Below the pieces are notes generated by a model, which did not search any database, was not told the origin of the DNA, and worked only from the letters and a program-made list of their open reading frames with translations. The position numbers and the translations under genes were made by a program. 64,000 nucleotides of DNA, from contig NZ_CP032125.1 of NCBI RefSeq assembly GCF_003544895.1, forward strand, positions 350,001 to 414,000, written 5' to 3'. The first letter of the stretch is position 1. Every line of letters begins with the position of its first letter. The DNA comes from Profundibacter amoris (GTDB taxonomy: Bacteria; Pseudomonadota; Alphaproteobacteria; Rhodobacterales; Rhodobacteraceae). This document shows positions 34,959 through 44,987 of the stretch, piece after piece.

Positions 34959-36545
34959 ATGTCGAAAGAGCTGGAATATTTAAGTCACAAGGTTGTCCGC
35001 GGCCTAATGAATCGCCGCGCATTTCTCGGGCGTGCAACTGCGCTTGGTGTATCATCCGTCGTAGCCAGCGGGCTGCTAAGTTCAGCCGCCAAGGCCGCAG
35101 GCCCAATGAAGGGTGGCACCCTGAAGGCTGGCTATCAGGGTGGTGCATCCTCGGATTCCCTTGATTCCGCTCTTTGGGCCTCGGATGCCCCTATTGGATT
35201 TGGCCGCACATGGGCCGAAGGTCTGGTCGAGGTCAGCCCAAGCGGTGATGTCGAAATGCGGCTGGCCGAGAATGTCGAAGCTTCGGCAGATGCCAAAACC
35301 TGGAATTTCAAAATCCGCGAAGGAGTGGAATTCCACAACGGTAAAACCATGACGCCTGCGGATGTGGTGGCCACGATCGAGCGCCATTCGGATGAAAATT
35401 CGAAATCCGGCGCACTTGGTATTGTCTAAGGCATCGAGAGCGTGATGGCCGATGGTCAGAACGTGGTGATCACCTTGGCCGAGCCAAATGCCGACCTTCC
35501 CTATCTGATGGCGGATTACCACCTGATGATCATGCCAAACGGCGGCAAGGACGACCCGACAGCCGGTATCGGTACTGGCGCCTATAAAATTGCAGAAAAC
35601 GATCCTGGTGTGCGTCATGTCGGGACAAAATTTGAAAACTACTGGGATGACACGCGCGGCCATGCGGATGAAGTTGAAATTTTGATCCTAAACGATGCCA
35701 CCGCCCGTTTGGCGGCGTTACAATCCGGGCAGGTACATATGATCAACCGGGTTGAGCCCAAAGTTGCCGATCTGGTTAAAAGGATTCCCGGGGTCGAGCT
35801 GCATAGTGTATCCGGCCGCGGACATTATGTATTTATCATGCATGTAAACACGGCACCTTTTGACAATAACGATCTGCGTATGGCGCTGAAATATGCGATC
35901 AACCGTCAGGAAATGGTTGATAAAATCCTTCAGGGTTATGGTTCGGTCGGGAATGATTTTCCGATCAATGCATCTTATCCGCTGTTCCCCGAGGGGATCG
36001 AGCAACGCGAATACGATCCTGACAAGGCCAAGTTCCACTTCAAAAAATCCGGCCATGACGGACCAATCGTGTTGCGCACATCCGATGTTGCCTTCCCCGG
36101 TGCTGTGGATGCAACACAGCTGTTCCAGCAAAGCGCCGAGGCCGCCGGTATCCAGCTCGAGATCAAGCGTGAACCGGGTGACGGGTATTGGTCCGAGGTC
36201 TGGAATGTCAAACCATTCAGCGCCTCTTACTGGAGTGGTCGTCCGGTGCAAGACCAGATGTATTCAACTGCGTATCTATCCACTGCTGACTGGAACGACA
36301 CCAAATTCATCAGGCCCGATTTTGACAAGATCATCATCCAGGCCCGTGGTGAACTGGATGCGGCCAAACGCAAGGAAATGTACCGCGAAGCCGCCCTTAT
36401 GGTGCGTGACGAAGGCGGCCTGATCCTGCCGATGTTCAATGATTTCCTTGATGCGGTAGGGGACAAGGTTGGCGGCTACGAGAATGACCCGAACGGTGGC
36501 CTGATGTATGATAAATCCCTGATCAAGGCCTGGATCAAGGCTTAA
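34959..36545 (+). pseudogene. ABC transporter peptide-type binding protein with an in-frame stop
   Basis: Reads as one 528-codon SBP_bac_5 (DppA/OppA-like) gene interrupted by a single TAA at 35427-35429. The first part (157 codons) has a Tat signal (NRRAFLGRATALGVSS, cleavage after AAKA) and the start of the binding lobe up to SKSGALGIV; the frame continues unchanged after the stop with GIESVMADGQNVVITLAEPN to the normal end. One base change from a Lys, Glu or Gln codon explains it. The ATG at 34959 has GGGAG eight bases upstream. Permease and ATPase genes downstream are intact. Either the strain has lost this importer or the base is a sequencing error. Confidence 0.88.
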
Positions 36546-36551
36546 CAGGGT

Positions 36552-37508
36552 ATGTCCTCATTATTGAAACTGGTGGCCCAGCGATTGTTGTTGGGCCTCC
36601 TTTTGCTACTCGCCGTGTCGGCGCTGATTTTTGCCGGCACACAAATTCTGCCGGGCGATGTGGCCCAAAGCATTCTGGGCCAATCAGCCACCCCGCAAGC
36701 GCTTGCCAACCTGCGCGAGGAGCTGGGCCTGAACGATCCTGCCTATGTGCGCTATTTCCGCTGGTTGGGCGGGGTTCTGACTGGCGATCTGGGGACAGCC
36801 CTTTCCAACGGGGCCGATATCAGCACCCAGATCGGGAAACGTCTGGGCAACACTTTGTTTCTGGCCGCTACTGCTGCTGTTGTCGCGGTGCCACTGGCCA
36901 TTTTGCTGGGTCTGCTGGCTGTGCGGTATCGCAACCGCTGGCCTGACAAACTGATCTCGGGCGTTACATTGGCGTCAATTTCGCTGCCTGAATTTTTCAT
37001 CGGCTATGTGCTGATCTTTTTCTTTGCGGTAAAGTTGCGCTGGTTCCCTTCGGTCGCCACGATTTACAGCAGCATGAGCCTGCTGGAAAAGCTGAACGCC
37101 ATCGCCTTGCCGGTGGCGGTTCTGACAATGGTGGTGCTGGCGCATATGATGCGTATGACGCGCGCCGCGATCCTGAACGTGATGCAATCGGCCTATATCG
37201 AGACCGCTGAACTAAAGGGGTTGTCGGCCTTTAACGTGATCTTTCGCCACGCCTTTCCGAATGCGATTTCGCCAATCGTCAATGTGGTAATGATCAACCT
37301 TGCCTATCTGGTGGTCGGGGTTGTGGTGGTCGAGGTGATCTTTGTCTATCCCGGAATGGGTCAATATCTGGTCGACCATGTGGCCAAGCGTGATGTGCCG
37401 GTGGTGCAGGCCTGCGGCCTGATATTTGCAGCGGTTTACGTCATGCTTATCCTGGTTGCCGATATCGTTGCGATTGTCAGTAATCCAAGGCTGAGGCATC
37501 CGAAATGA
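36552..37508 (+). CDS. ABC transporter permease (DppB-type)
   Basis: A 318-residue inner-membrane permease of the dipeptide/oligopeptide class. The DppB signature appears as GTQILPGDVAQSILGQ and LNDPAYVRYFRWLGGVLTGD near the N-terminus, about six membrane helices follow, and the EAA loop is ETAELKGLSAFNVIFRHAFP. It overlaps the next permease by ATGA. Substrate unknown; position beside the carnitine genes suggests a quaternary amine conjugate or peptide. Confidence 0.9.
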   Translation: MSSLLKLVAQRLLLGLLLLLAVSALIFAGTQILPGDVAQSILGQSATPQALANLREELGLNDPAYVRYFRWLGGVLTGDLGTALSNGADISTQIGKRLGNTLFLAATAAVVAVPLAILLGLLAVRYRNRWPDKLISGVTLASISLPEFFIGYVLIFFFAVKLRWFPSVATIYSSMSLLEKLNAIALPVAVLTMVVLAHMMRMTRAAILNVMQSAYIETAELKGLSAFNVIFRHAFPNAISPIVNVVMINLAYLVVGVVVVEVIFVYPGMGQYLVDHVAKRDVPVVQACGLIFAAVYVMLILVADIVAIVSNPRLRHPK

Positions 37509-38320
37509 AGATACCTATTTCGGCCCTGATCGGCCTGATTATGACAGGCAGCTTTTTCCTGATTGCAATCTTTGCGCCCCTGATTGCCCCTTATGGCATG
37601 GCCGAAGTCGTCGGCGGAGTGTGGGAGCCACGCAGCGCCGAATTCGTGCTTGGCACTGACAATATCGGCCGCGACCTGCTGACAAGAATGATTTACGGCG
37701 GGCGCACCACAATCCTGATTGCCACGTTGGCAACGGTGTTGTCATTTACGCTCGGCTCGTTTCTGGGATTCACGGCGGCGGTAATCGGCGGCTGGGTAGA
37801 TCAGGTTATGTCGCGTCTGGTGGATTTGCTGATGTCAATCCCTACGCTGATTTTTGCGCTGGTGGTCTTGTCGGTGATGCCGGTGACGCTGCCGGTTCTG
37901 ATCCTTGTCATGGGCATGCTGGATTCCACCCGTGTTTTCCGCCTGTCGCGCGCGGTGGCGGTGGATATCAATGTTATGGACTTCGTCGAGGCCGCAAAAT
38001 TGCGCGGCGAAGGGCGCATGTGGGTGATATTCCGTGAAATCCTGCCAAATGCCCTGTCGCCGCTGGTGGCGGAACTGGGCTTGCGGTTTATCTTTGCAGT
38101 GCTGTTCCTGTCCACCCTTTCCTTCCTTGGCCTTGGTGTACAGCCACCGGCCACAGACTGGGGCGGCATGGTTAAGGAAAACAAAGAGGGCATCGTGTTT
38201 GGCATCAACGCGGCGCTGTATCCGGCAGCAGCGATTTCGGTGCTGGCGATTTCTGTCAATCTGGTGGCCGACTGGGTGCTGAACCGCACGTCGGACCTGA
38301 AAGGAGGGCGCGGTGGCTAA
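37505..38320 (+). CDS. ABC transporter permease (DppC-type)
   Basis: A 271-residue second permease. The DppC signature FVLGTDNIGRDLLTRMIYGG is at about 48-67 and the EAA loop is EAAKLRGEGRMWVIFREILP. GLGVQPPATDWGGMV near residue 215 is typical of the class. Start overlaps the first permease by four bases and its end overlaps the ATPase gene by eight, so all three are translated together. Confidence 0.91.
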   Translation: MKIPISALIGLIMTGSFFLIAIFAPLIAPYGMAEVVGGVWEPRSAEFVLGTDNIGRDLLTRMIYGGRTTILIATLATVLSFTLGSFLGFTAAVIGGWVDQVMSRLVDLLMSIPTLIFALVVLSVMPVTLPVLILVMGMLDSTRVFRLSRAVAVDINVMDFVEAAKLRGEGRMWVIFREILPNALSPLVAELGLRFIFAVLFLSTLSFLGLGVQPPATDWGGMVKENKEGIVFGINAALYPAAAISVLAISVNLVADWVLNRTSDLKGGRGG

Positions 38321-39956
38321 GGACATGGCAGACAACCTGCTGGACATCCGTAATCTGCGGATTGCGGCAACGATCTATCCTCCCGGCGAAAAGGCGGCCG
38401 AACTTGTCATCGTCAAGGACGTTTCGCTGACGCTGGAAAAGGGCAAGGTGCTGGGGCTGATCGGTGAATCCGGTGCTGGCAAATCCACCATTGGCCTTGC
38501 GGCCATGGGATACGGACGGGGCAGCATCCGGTTAAGCGGGCAGGTCTGGCTGAACGGACGTGATATTCTGGCGGGCAGCACACGGGATTTGCGCCGCCTT
38601 CGGGGCAAAGAAGTGACCTATGTGTCGCAATCTGCCGCCGCGTCTTTCAATCCGGCCAAGCGGTTGATGGAACAGATCATCGAATCCGCGCTGGAGCACG
38701 GCACCGCCAGCAAATCCGAGGCCGAAGCCCGTGCTGTGGCCTTGTTTGATGATTTGGGCCTGCCGGACCCCGAGAATTTTGGCCGCCGCTTTCCGCATCA
38801 GGTTTCGGGCGGGCAGTTGCAGCGGGCGATGACGGTGATGGCGCTGGTGCCCGAACCCGATCTGATTATCTTTGACGAACCGACAACCGCGCTGGATGTG
38901 ACCACGCAAATCGACGTTCTGGCCGCGATCAAAAAGGCGATCCGCAACACCGATGTCGCCGCGATCTATATCACCCATGATCTGGCCGTGGTGGCACAGG
39001 TTTCGGATGAAATAATGGTCCTGCGCCATGGCGAAAAAATCGAGCGCAACACAGCCGAGGCAATCATCACCCGCTCGGTTGAGGACTATACCAAAGCGCT
39101 GGTATCTGTGCGCTCAATCGATCACGAGGAAAAACGGCCAACCGACAATCCGGTGCTTGTGGCGCGCAATATATCGGCGGCATATGGCAATATGGTGCAA
39201 GTGCTGGACGATGTTTCGGTCGAGGTGCACGCGGGCCAGACACTGGCCGTCGTGGGCGAGAGCGGATCTGGCAAATCGACATTGGCGCGGGTGATCACCG
39301 GTCTGCTGCCGCCATTCGAAGGCGATGTCATGTTTGGCGAACGGTCCTTGTCCAAGGCATTGGTAAACCGGTCCAAGGATGATCTGCGCGAACTGCAGAT
39401 GATCTATCAAATGGCGGATACGGCGATGAATCCGCGCCAGACGGTCGGCACGATCATTGGCCGCCCGCTGGAATTCTATTTTGGTTTGCGCGGGGCGGAA
39501 AAACGCAAGCGGGTTGCCGAACTGCTGGAAGAAATAGAAATGGGCGATGGTTTTCTTGATCGATACCCCGCCGAATTGTCCGGCGGCCAAAAGCAGCGCG
39601 TCTGTATTGCCCGCGCGCTGGCCGCCAAACCCAGCCTGATCATTTGCGACGAAGTAACAAGCGCCCTGGATCCTCTGGTGGCCGATGGGATTCTAAAGCT
39701 GTTGTTGCGATTGCAGAAAATTGAAAATGTGGCCTATCTTTTCATCACCCACGATCTGGCCACGGTCAAAGCGATCGCCGACAGCATCGCGGTGATGTAT
39801 CAGGGGCGACTGGTGCGGTATGGGCCCAAAAGCCAGGTGCTGGCCCCGCCGTTTGACGATTACACAGATTTGTTGCTGAAATCGGTACCGGAAATGAAAA
39901 TCGGCTGGCTTGAGGACGTGCTGGAAACCCGTCGAATGGAAAGCGCCGGCAATTAG
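38313..39956 (+). CDS. Fused two-domain ABC transporter ATPase (DppD-DppF type)
   Basis: A 547-residue protein holding two complete ATPase domains. The first has Walker A GESGAGKST, signature VSGGQLQRAM and Walker B LIIFDEPTTALDV; the second has GESGSGKST, LSGGQKQRVCIARAL and LIICDEVTSALDP, in which the usual Pro after DE is Val. Oligopeptide importers normally need two ATPases, so this fusion is complete. The GTG at 38313 is chosen because GGAGG lies five bases upstream; an ATG four codons later is weaker. Confidence 0.9.
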   Translation: MAKDMADNLLDIRNLRIAATIYPPGEKAAELVIVKDVSLTLEKGKVLGLIGESGAGKSTIGLAAMGYGRGSIRLSGQVWLNGRDILAGSTRDLRRLRGKEVTYVSQSAAASFNPAKRLMEQIIESALEHGTASKSEAEARAVALFDDLGLPDPENFGRRFPHQVSGGQLQRAMTVMALVPEPDLIIFDEPTTALDVTTQIDVLAAIKKAIRNTDVAAIYITHDLAVVAQVSDEIMVLRHGEKIERNTAEAIITRSVEDYTKALVSVRSIDHEEKRPTDNPVLVARNISAAYGNMVQVLDDVSVEVHAGQTLAVVGESGSGKSTLARVITGLLPPFEGDVMFGERSLSKALVNRSKDDLRELQMIYQMADTAMNPRQTVGTIIGRPLEFYFGLRGAEKRKRVAELLEEIEMGDGFLDRYPAELSGGQKQRVCIARALAAKPSLIICDEVTSALDPLVADGILKLLLRLQKIENVAYLFITHDLATVKAIADSIAVMYQGRLVRYGPKSQVLAPPFDDYTDLLLKSVPEMKIGWLEDVLETRRMESAGN

Positions 39957-39964
39957 GGGCCGCT

Positions 39965-40775
39965 TTAAATCATGTCGCGCGGGATGGTTTCGGTGAAATC
40001 CTTCTCGAACACCAGCCGGTCCCCTTCATAAGCTTCGATCCGTGCGCTCAGGTGAAAATTTGCTGCATCGGCCCACATATGCGAATAGGTTTCGGTGCGC
40101 AGGCACCAGTTGACACGTTGTAAAATATCGCACCAATGGGTGCGCCCGCGTGCCGAAAGTGGATCGTCAGGATGGATCACCCAACATTCCCGCGCGACAC
40201 TGTCAGTGATCAGCACATGATCGGCGTCTTTGCGCGCGCCAAAATCATCAACGATATGCAGGGTGGTCGTTCCGGTCTGCGGGTCGGTCGTGGTTTCACG
40301 TAGATTGCTACCTTTCCGGATTACATCTGCTTGCCATTCGGGGGCGGCTTGCGGTGTCTCAAAGCATACATCCTGCCCCCCCTCGCACAACATTGGCAGG
40401 GCAATCTGTCCGCCGCTCAGATGCAGTCTGGTTTTTTGCGGCGCCGGTCAGATCAGCGGCCAATAGGCGTTTGAAATGGACAAGCGCAATCGATGACCGG
40501 CGGGAAATTCATAGGCAATCTGGTCTAGCCGCATGGTAATATCAACCGGCTGGTTTACAGGCATTGGGGCCGGTTTTCCGAGCCATTCCGATGGGTCAGA
40601 TTTAGCACGCCATAAGTTATTCGGCTAACTTTGCCATCGGGGTGCACATCGTTCAGCCGCACCGCAATTTGCGCTACAGGTGTCTCGCTGGTCAGCATCA
40701 GCCGGATCACCGGTGCGCCAGTAATGGCAAGGGGTCTGTCCAGCGGGGGGCTATGGGTCGATTGTGTAGCGGTTA
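39965..40775 (-). pseudogene. CocE/NonD-family hydrolase, C-terminal remnant
   Basis: The C-terminal jelly-roll domain (PF08530) of an X-Pro dipeptidyl-peptidase/cocaine esterase-type hydrolase, normally over 600 residues. It reads in pieces: RPLAITGAPVIRLMLTSETP to VLNLTHRNGSE, then a one-base loss in an A-run (40574-40577) shifts the frame to PAPMPVNQPVDITMRLDQIA and FPAGHRLRLSISNAYWPLI, then TGA at 40448-40450 where the family has Trp, then PAPQKTRLHLSGGQ and on to the end at 39965. The whole catalytic alpha/beta-hydrolase part is gone; the break at about 40775 joins an integrase fragment. It may once have served the adjacent transporter. Confidence 0.8.
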
Positions 40776-41171
40776 CGCCAGATCAAGGAGAAACCAACGC
40801 TTCTTCTTCATGGTAGAAGCCGTCAGTCCGCGTTCGGCTGAGTTTTCAAGGTATTCTTCTGCAACCAGTTTGAATGTTGTGCGTGCTTGGGTTTCTGCAG
40901 CTATCCGGTCAAGCTTCTTCTTGGTAGCGGGATCCTTTCCTTCAGCCAGGAGTGCACGCGCATCGTGAAGCTTTTGACGTGCTTGATCGAGTGTGACATC
41001 GGGATATTTTCCATGCGACAATAACCGCTCTATCTCAAGGTGCCGGTATTTCTGCTGCCAGAATTTTGATCTGTTGAGTTCCGCAAGCAGAAACAGCCTA
41101 CCACCATCAGTCAGTTTACAGGGTTTTTCCCGGCTATTTGCTTTGCTGCTATTAAATCCGGACAATTGCAT
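40773..41171 (-). pseudogene. P4-type tyrosine integrase, N-terminal fragment
   Basis: The first 132 residues of a tyrosine recombinase: the DUF4102 arm-binding domain KPCKLTDGGRLFLLAELNRS, YRHLEIERLLSHGKYPDVTL, DQARQKLHDARALLAEGKDP, and the start of the core-binding domain up to STMKKKRWFLLDLA. The family is about 400 residues, so the catalytic Arg-His-Arg-Tyr part is missing. Its start lies 144 bases from the tRNA-Leu 3' end, the standard place for an integrase of a tRNA-inserted island. It is cut where the hydrolase remnant begins. Confidence 0.85.
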
Positions 41172-41314
41172 TTAGGGAGTATTTCCCCAATCGAAACCTC
41201 TCAAAAAACCTGAGAAATGGGGGTGTTGTATGTTCAGATAAGAAATTTGGGTATAGTATAATCTTGCAAATACAATGACTTATAGTAGATATGAGGATGT
41301 ATGAGAAGATTTTT

Positions 41315-41400
41315 TGGTGCCCAGGAGAGGACTTGAACCTCCACGCCCGTAAGGACACTAGCACCTGAAGCTAGCGCGTCTACCATTCCGCCACCTGGGC
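41315..41400 (-). tRNA. tRNA-Leu (CAG)
   Basis: An 86-nt class II tRNA with encoded CCA. On the minus strand the acceptor arm GCCCAGG pairs with CCTGGGC, the anticodon loop reads CTTCAGG giving CAG, and there is a long variable arm as in all tRNA-Leu. GGTTCAAGTCC marks the T arm. Its 3' end faces the integrase fragment, so it is the likely attachment site of the lost element. Confidence 0.95.
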
Positions 41401-41538
41401 AGGTGTCGTAGGGGCGAATTACAGAGACTCGGGGGGGGTGTCAACGGCAGAAAAGGTATTTTTTCACCTTATCATCTTTGCTTGTCCCCGGGCCCGTTAA
41501 AAGCTATTGAGAAAACAACATTTGATCGGAGGTTTCCC

Positions 41539-42525
41539 ATGTCCAAACTTGTCACCATTTACGGCGGGTCCGGTTTTGTCGGGCGTTACATTGCACGGCG
41601 GATGGCCAAAGCAGGCTGGCGTGTGCGGGTTGCGGTGCGTCGCCCCAACGAGGCCCTGTTCGTGCAGACCTATGGTGTGGTCGGGCAGGTCGAGCCGGAA
41701 TTGTGCAACATTCGCGATGATGCTTCGGTAAGGCACGCGATGCGCGGGGCGGACGCGGTGGTGAACTGTGTGGGGATCCTGAACAATCTGGGCAAGAACA
41801 AATTCGATGCGGTGCACCATGAAGGGGCCGAGCGGATTGCGCGGTTGGCATCACTTGCCGGTATCAAGCGGATGGTGCATCTATCGTCGATATCTGCCGA
41901 TGTAGACAGTGACAGTGAATATGCCCGCACCAAAGGGTTAGGCGAGCAGAGCGTGAAGACCTATTTCCCCGATGCAACCATCCTGCGCCCGTCTGTGGTG
42001 TTCGGGGTCGAGGATCAGTTCTTTAACCGCTTCGCATCAATGACAACTTTTTCGATGGTTCTGCCCCTGGTTGGTGGAAATAGCCGTTTTCAACCGGTTT
42101 ATGTCGATGACGTGGCCGCCGCTGCCGAAGTCGCCTTGACAGGTGACGCACCCACCGGCGTTTACGAGTTGGGCGGGCCGGAAGTGGATACGCTTAAAGG
42201 GCTGGTTGAATATATGCTGAAGGAAATTCAGCGCCGTCGTCTGGTGGTGAACCTGCCGTTCTGGGTTGGCTCGGTTATGGGGTTCGGCTTTGACATGATG
42301 CAGGCGATGTCCGGGGGGCTGATCCCCAATACTATCCTGTCGCGTGACCAGGTGCGTTTGCTCAAGCATGACAATGTGGTTTCCGAAGGCGCCCGCGGGC
42401 TGGCCGATCTGGGAATTAAACCGACCCCGTTCGAAGCGGTTGCGCCGGATTATCTGTGGCGGTTCCGTCCGTCCGGCGAATATGCCTCGATCAAGGAATC
42501 GGCCAAGAAGTTGCGTAAAGCCTAG
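41539..42525 (+). CDS. Complex I NDUFA9-like NAD(P)-binding protein
   Basis: A 328-residue atypical short-chain dehydrogenase. The dinucleotide site is TIYGGSGFVGRYIARRMAKA at the N-terminus; VVNCVGILNNLGKNKFDAVH, MVHLSSISAD and YARTKGLGE (Tyr-x-x-x-Lys) follow, and ILRPSVVFGVEDQFFNRFA is typical of the NDUFA9 family, which stabilises respiratory complex I in mitochondria and alphaproteobacteria. GGAGG lies seven bases before the ATG. It is followed 13 bases later by uppP. Confidence 0.88.
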   Translation: MSKLVTIYGGSGFVGRYIARRMAKAGWRVRVAVRRPNEALFVQTYGVVGQVEPELCNIRDDASVRHAMRGADAVVNCVGILNNLGKNKFDAVHHEGAERIARLASLAGIKRMVHLSSISADVDSDSEYARTKGLGEQSVKTYFPDATILRPSVVFGVEDQFFNRFASMTTFSMVLPLVGGNSRFQPVYVDDVAAAAEVALTGDAPTGVYELGGPEVDTLKGLVEYMLKEIQRRRLVVNLPFWVGSVMGFGFDMMQAMSGGLIPNTILSRDQVRLLKHDNVVSEGARGLADLGIKPTPFEAVAPDYLWRFRPSGEYASIKESAKKLRKA

Positions 42526-42538
42526 TTAAGGGGTTCCC

Positions 42539-43345
42539 ATGACCGACAGCACCACGCTGGTTTCACTGTTTCTGGGGGTGTTGGAGGGGTTGACCGAATT
42601 CCTGCCGGTGTCCTCGACCGGCCATCTGTTGTTGGCGGGCCATTTCCTGGGGTTCGAATCGGCGGGCAAGACCTTCGAGGTAGTGATCCAGTTGGGGTCG
42701 GTTCTGGCAATCCTGACGATCTATTCCGGCAAGCTGTGGAATGTGTTTCGCACCGCGCCGAATGATCCGCAATCGCGCCGCTTTATCCTGTCGATCCTGA
42801 TTGCGTTTATGCCAGCCGTGGTAATCGGCGTGCTGGCGCATGATTTTATCAAGGAAGTGCTGTTCGAAACGCCCAAACTGATTGCGATCATGCTGATCCT
42901 TGGCGGGGTGATCCTGTTGTGGGTGGACCGGCTAAAGCTGACCCCGCGCCACCACGATGCGATGCGCTTTCCCTTGGGGATGTCGCTGGCCATCGGGTTT
43001 ATCCAGTGTCTGGCGATGATTCCGGGGGTTTCGCGCTCGGGTTCGACGATTGTCGGGGCGTTGCTGATGGGGGCGGATAAACGTGCAGCGGCCGAGTTTT
43101 CGTTCTTTTTGTCGATGCCAACCATGGCAGGGGCCTTTGCCTATGATCTGTACAAGAATCGCGATGTTCTGGACGCGGGCGCGTTGAATGAAATTGCGAT
43201 CGGCTTTGTCGCCGCATTCATTACTGCGGTTTTCGTCGTCAAGTGGCTGTTGGGCTATGTTAGTAAAAATGGCTACGCCTTGTTCGGCTGGTGGCGGATT
43301 ATTGTGGGCGGGGCCGCGCTGCTGGGGCTTGTTTTTATTGGGTAA
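42539..43345 (+). CDS. uppP: Undecaprenyl-diphosphate phosphatase
   Basis: A 268-residue membrane enzyme (BacA family) that recycles undecaprenyl diphosphate to the monophosphate lipid carrier used in peptidoglycan and polysaccharide synthesis. The two active-site motifs are present: [20 protein letters not shown] at about 15-34 and [20 protein letters not shown] at about 162-181. Around eight membrane helices are visible. AAGGGG precedes the ATG. Full length and normal. Confidence 0.95.
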   Translation: MTDSTTLVSLFLGVLEGLTEFLPVSSTGHLLLAGHFLGFESAGKTFEVVIQLGSVLAILTIYSGKLWNVFRTAPNDPQSRRFILSILIAFMPAVVIGVLAHDFIKEVLFETPKLIAIMLILGGVILLWVDRLKLTPRHHDAMRFPLGMSLAIGFIQCLAMIPGVSRSGSTIVGALLMGADKRAAAEFSFFLSMPTMAGAFAYDLYKNRDVLDAGALNEIAIGFVAAFITAVFVVKWLLGYVSKNGYALFGWWRIIVGGAALLGLVFIG

Positions 43346-43503
43346 AGGTAGATAGGTAAATGATACTTACTTATATTTTGACCCGTCCGGCATGAATTCT
43401 GACAGAGCCACGAAAAAAAGTTAATATAGGTCAGCATACATGACTTTTCTTTTCTGCCCCTCCCCTTTATGAGAGGAAGCAGGAAAAAGATGGAGTCAGA
43501 ACC

Positions 43504-44937
43504 GTGGCCAAGCAACCGATGTTGAAATTTGTCGATGTGAAACGGGATATGCCGCAAAAGCGGGATGCCGAAGTGCGCAATCACGACTTTGACGAAATCT
43601 ATGCCGAATTCGCCAAGGCCAAGGCCGCAGAGCAAGCCAGCCGGTGCAGCCAGTGCGGCGTGCCGTTTTGCCAATCGCATTGCCCGCTGCACAACAACAT
43701 TCCCGACTGGTTGTTGATGACCGCCGAGGGGCGGTTGCAAGAGGCATACGAGATCAGCCAGGCGACCAACACCTTCCCTGAAATCTGTGGCCGTATCTGC
43801 CCGCAGGACCGGTTATGCGAAGGCAATTGTGTAATCGAAAATTCTGGCCATGAAACGGTGACGATCGGTGCGATCGAGAAATACATCACCGATACGGCGT
43901 GGGAGAACGGCTGGGTCAAACCAAACCTGCCCTATGCGGAACGGGGCGATTCTGTTGGCATTATCGGCGCCGGACCGGGTGGGCTGGCGGCAGCGGACAG
44001 GCTGCGGCAGGCGGGCGTTCAGGTCACGGTATATGACCGTTATGACCGTGCGGGCGGCTTGCTGACCTACGGGATTCCGGGGTTCAAGCTGGAAAAAGAT
44101 GTGGTGATGCGCCGGATACAACAGCTCGAGGCCGCAGGCGTTCAGTTTGTGCTGAACTGCAATGTTGGCGAAGATCTGAGCTTTCAGGCGATCAGCGGCC
44201 AGCATGATGCAGTGCTGATTGCCACCGGCGTTTACAAATCCCGCGATTTGCAGGCCCCCGGCGTGGGCGCACAGGGTGTGGTTCGGGCGATTGATTATCT
44301 GACGGCCAGCAACCGCGTTGGTTTTGGCGATGTGGTGCCGGAATATGAAAGCGGCGAGTTGAATGCCAAAGGCAAGCGCGTGGTTGTGATTGGCGGCGGG
44401 GATACCGCGATGGACTGTTTGCGCACCGCGATCCGGCAGGGGGCAACTTCGGTCAAATGCCTGTACCGCAGGGATAAAAAGAACATGCCTGGCAGTATGC
44501 GCGAGGTTCAGAACGCCGAAGAGGAAGGCGTGGAATTTGTCTGGCAAACCGCACCAAACGGTTTTATCGGCGATCCGGTCGAAGCTGTGAAAGTGCAGAA
44601 AATGCACCTTGGCGCGCCGGATGCCACAGGCCGGCAAAGCCCCGAGGTGATCGAGGGGGCGGACTATACCGAGCAGGCCGATCTGGTCATCATGGCGCTG
44701 GGCTTTATGCCCGAAGACCTGCCAACACTATGGGACGAAGGCGCGCTTGAGGTAACACGCTGGGGCACCATCAAGGCCGACTTCAAGACCCATGAAACCG
44801 CCATCGACGGAGTGTTTGCCGTGGGCGATATCGTGCGCGGGGCGTCACTGGTGGTCTGGGCGATTGCGGATGGGCGCGAAGCAGCGGATTCGATTTTGAG
44901 CTACCTGAATGAAGCGGCCAGCGTGGCCGCCGAATAG
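43504..44937 (+). CDS. gltD: Glutamate synthase (NADPH) small subunit
   Basis: A 477-residue flavoprotein that takes electrons from NADPH for glutamate synthesis from glutamine and 2-oxoglutarate. The iron-sulfur cysteines are in CSQCGVPFCQSHCPLHN and CGRICPQDRLCEGNC; the FAD site is VGIIGAGPGGLAAADRLRQA and the NADPH site VVVIGGGDTAMDCLRTAIRQ. It starts at a GTG (43504). The large subunit is downstream, separated by two small genes. Confidence 0.95.
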   Translation: MAKQPMLKFVDVKRDMPQKRDAEVRNHDFDEIYAEFAKAKAAEQASRCSQCGVPFCQSHCPLHNNIPDWLLMTAEGRLQEAYEISQATNTFPEICGRICPQDRLCEGNCVIENSGHETVTIGAIEKYITDTAWENGWVKPNLPYAERGDSVGIIGAGPGGLAAADRLRQAGVQVTVYDRYDRAGGLLTYGIPGFKLEKDVVMRRIQQLEAAGVQFVLNCNVGEDLSFQAISGQHDAVLIATGVYKSRDLQAPGVGAQGVVRAIDYLTASNRVGFGDVVPEYESGELNAKGKRVVVIGGGDTAMDCLRTAIRQGATSVKCLYRRDKKNMPGSMREVQNAEEEGVEFVWQTAPNGFIGDPVEAVKVQKMHLGAPDATGRQSPEVIEGADYTEQADLVIMALGFMPEDLPTLWDEGALEVTRWGTIKADFKTHETAIDGVFAVGDIVRGASLVVWAIADGREAADSILSYLNEAASVAAE

Positions 44938-44987
44938 GCGATATCGGGAACGGGCCAGCAGGATCACTTGAACTAACGGAGGATGAA

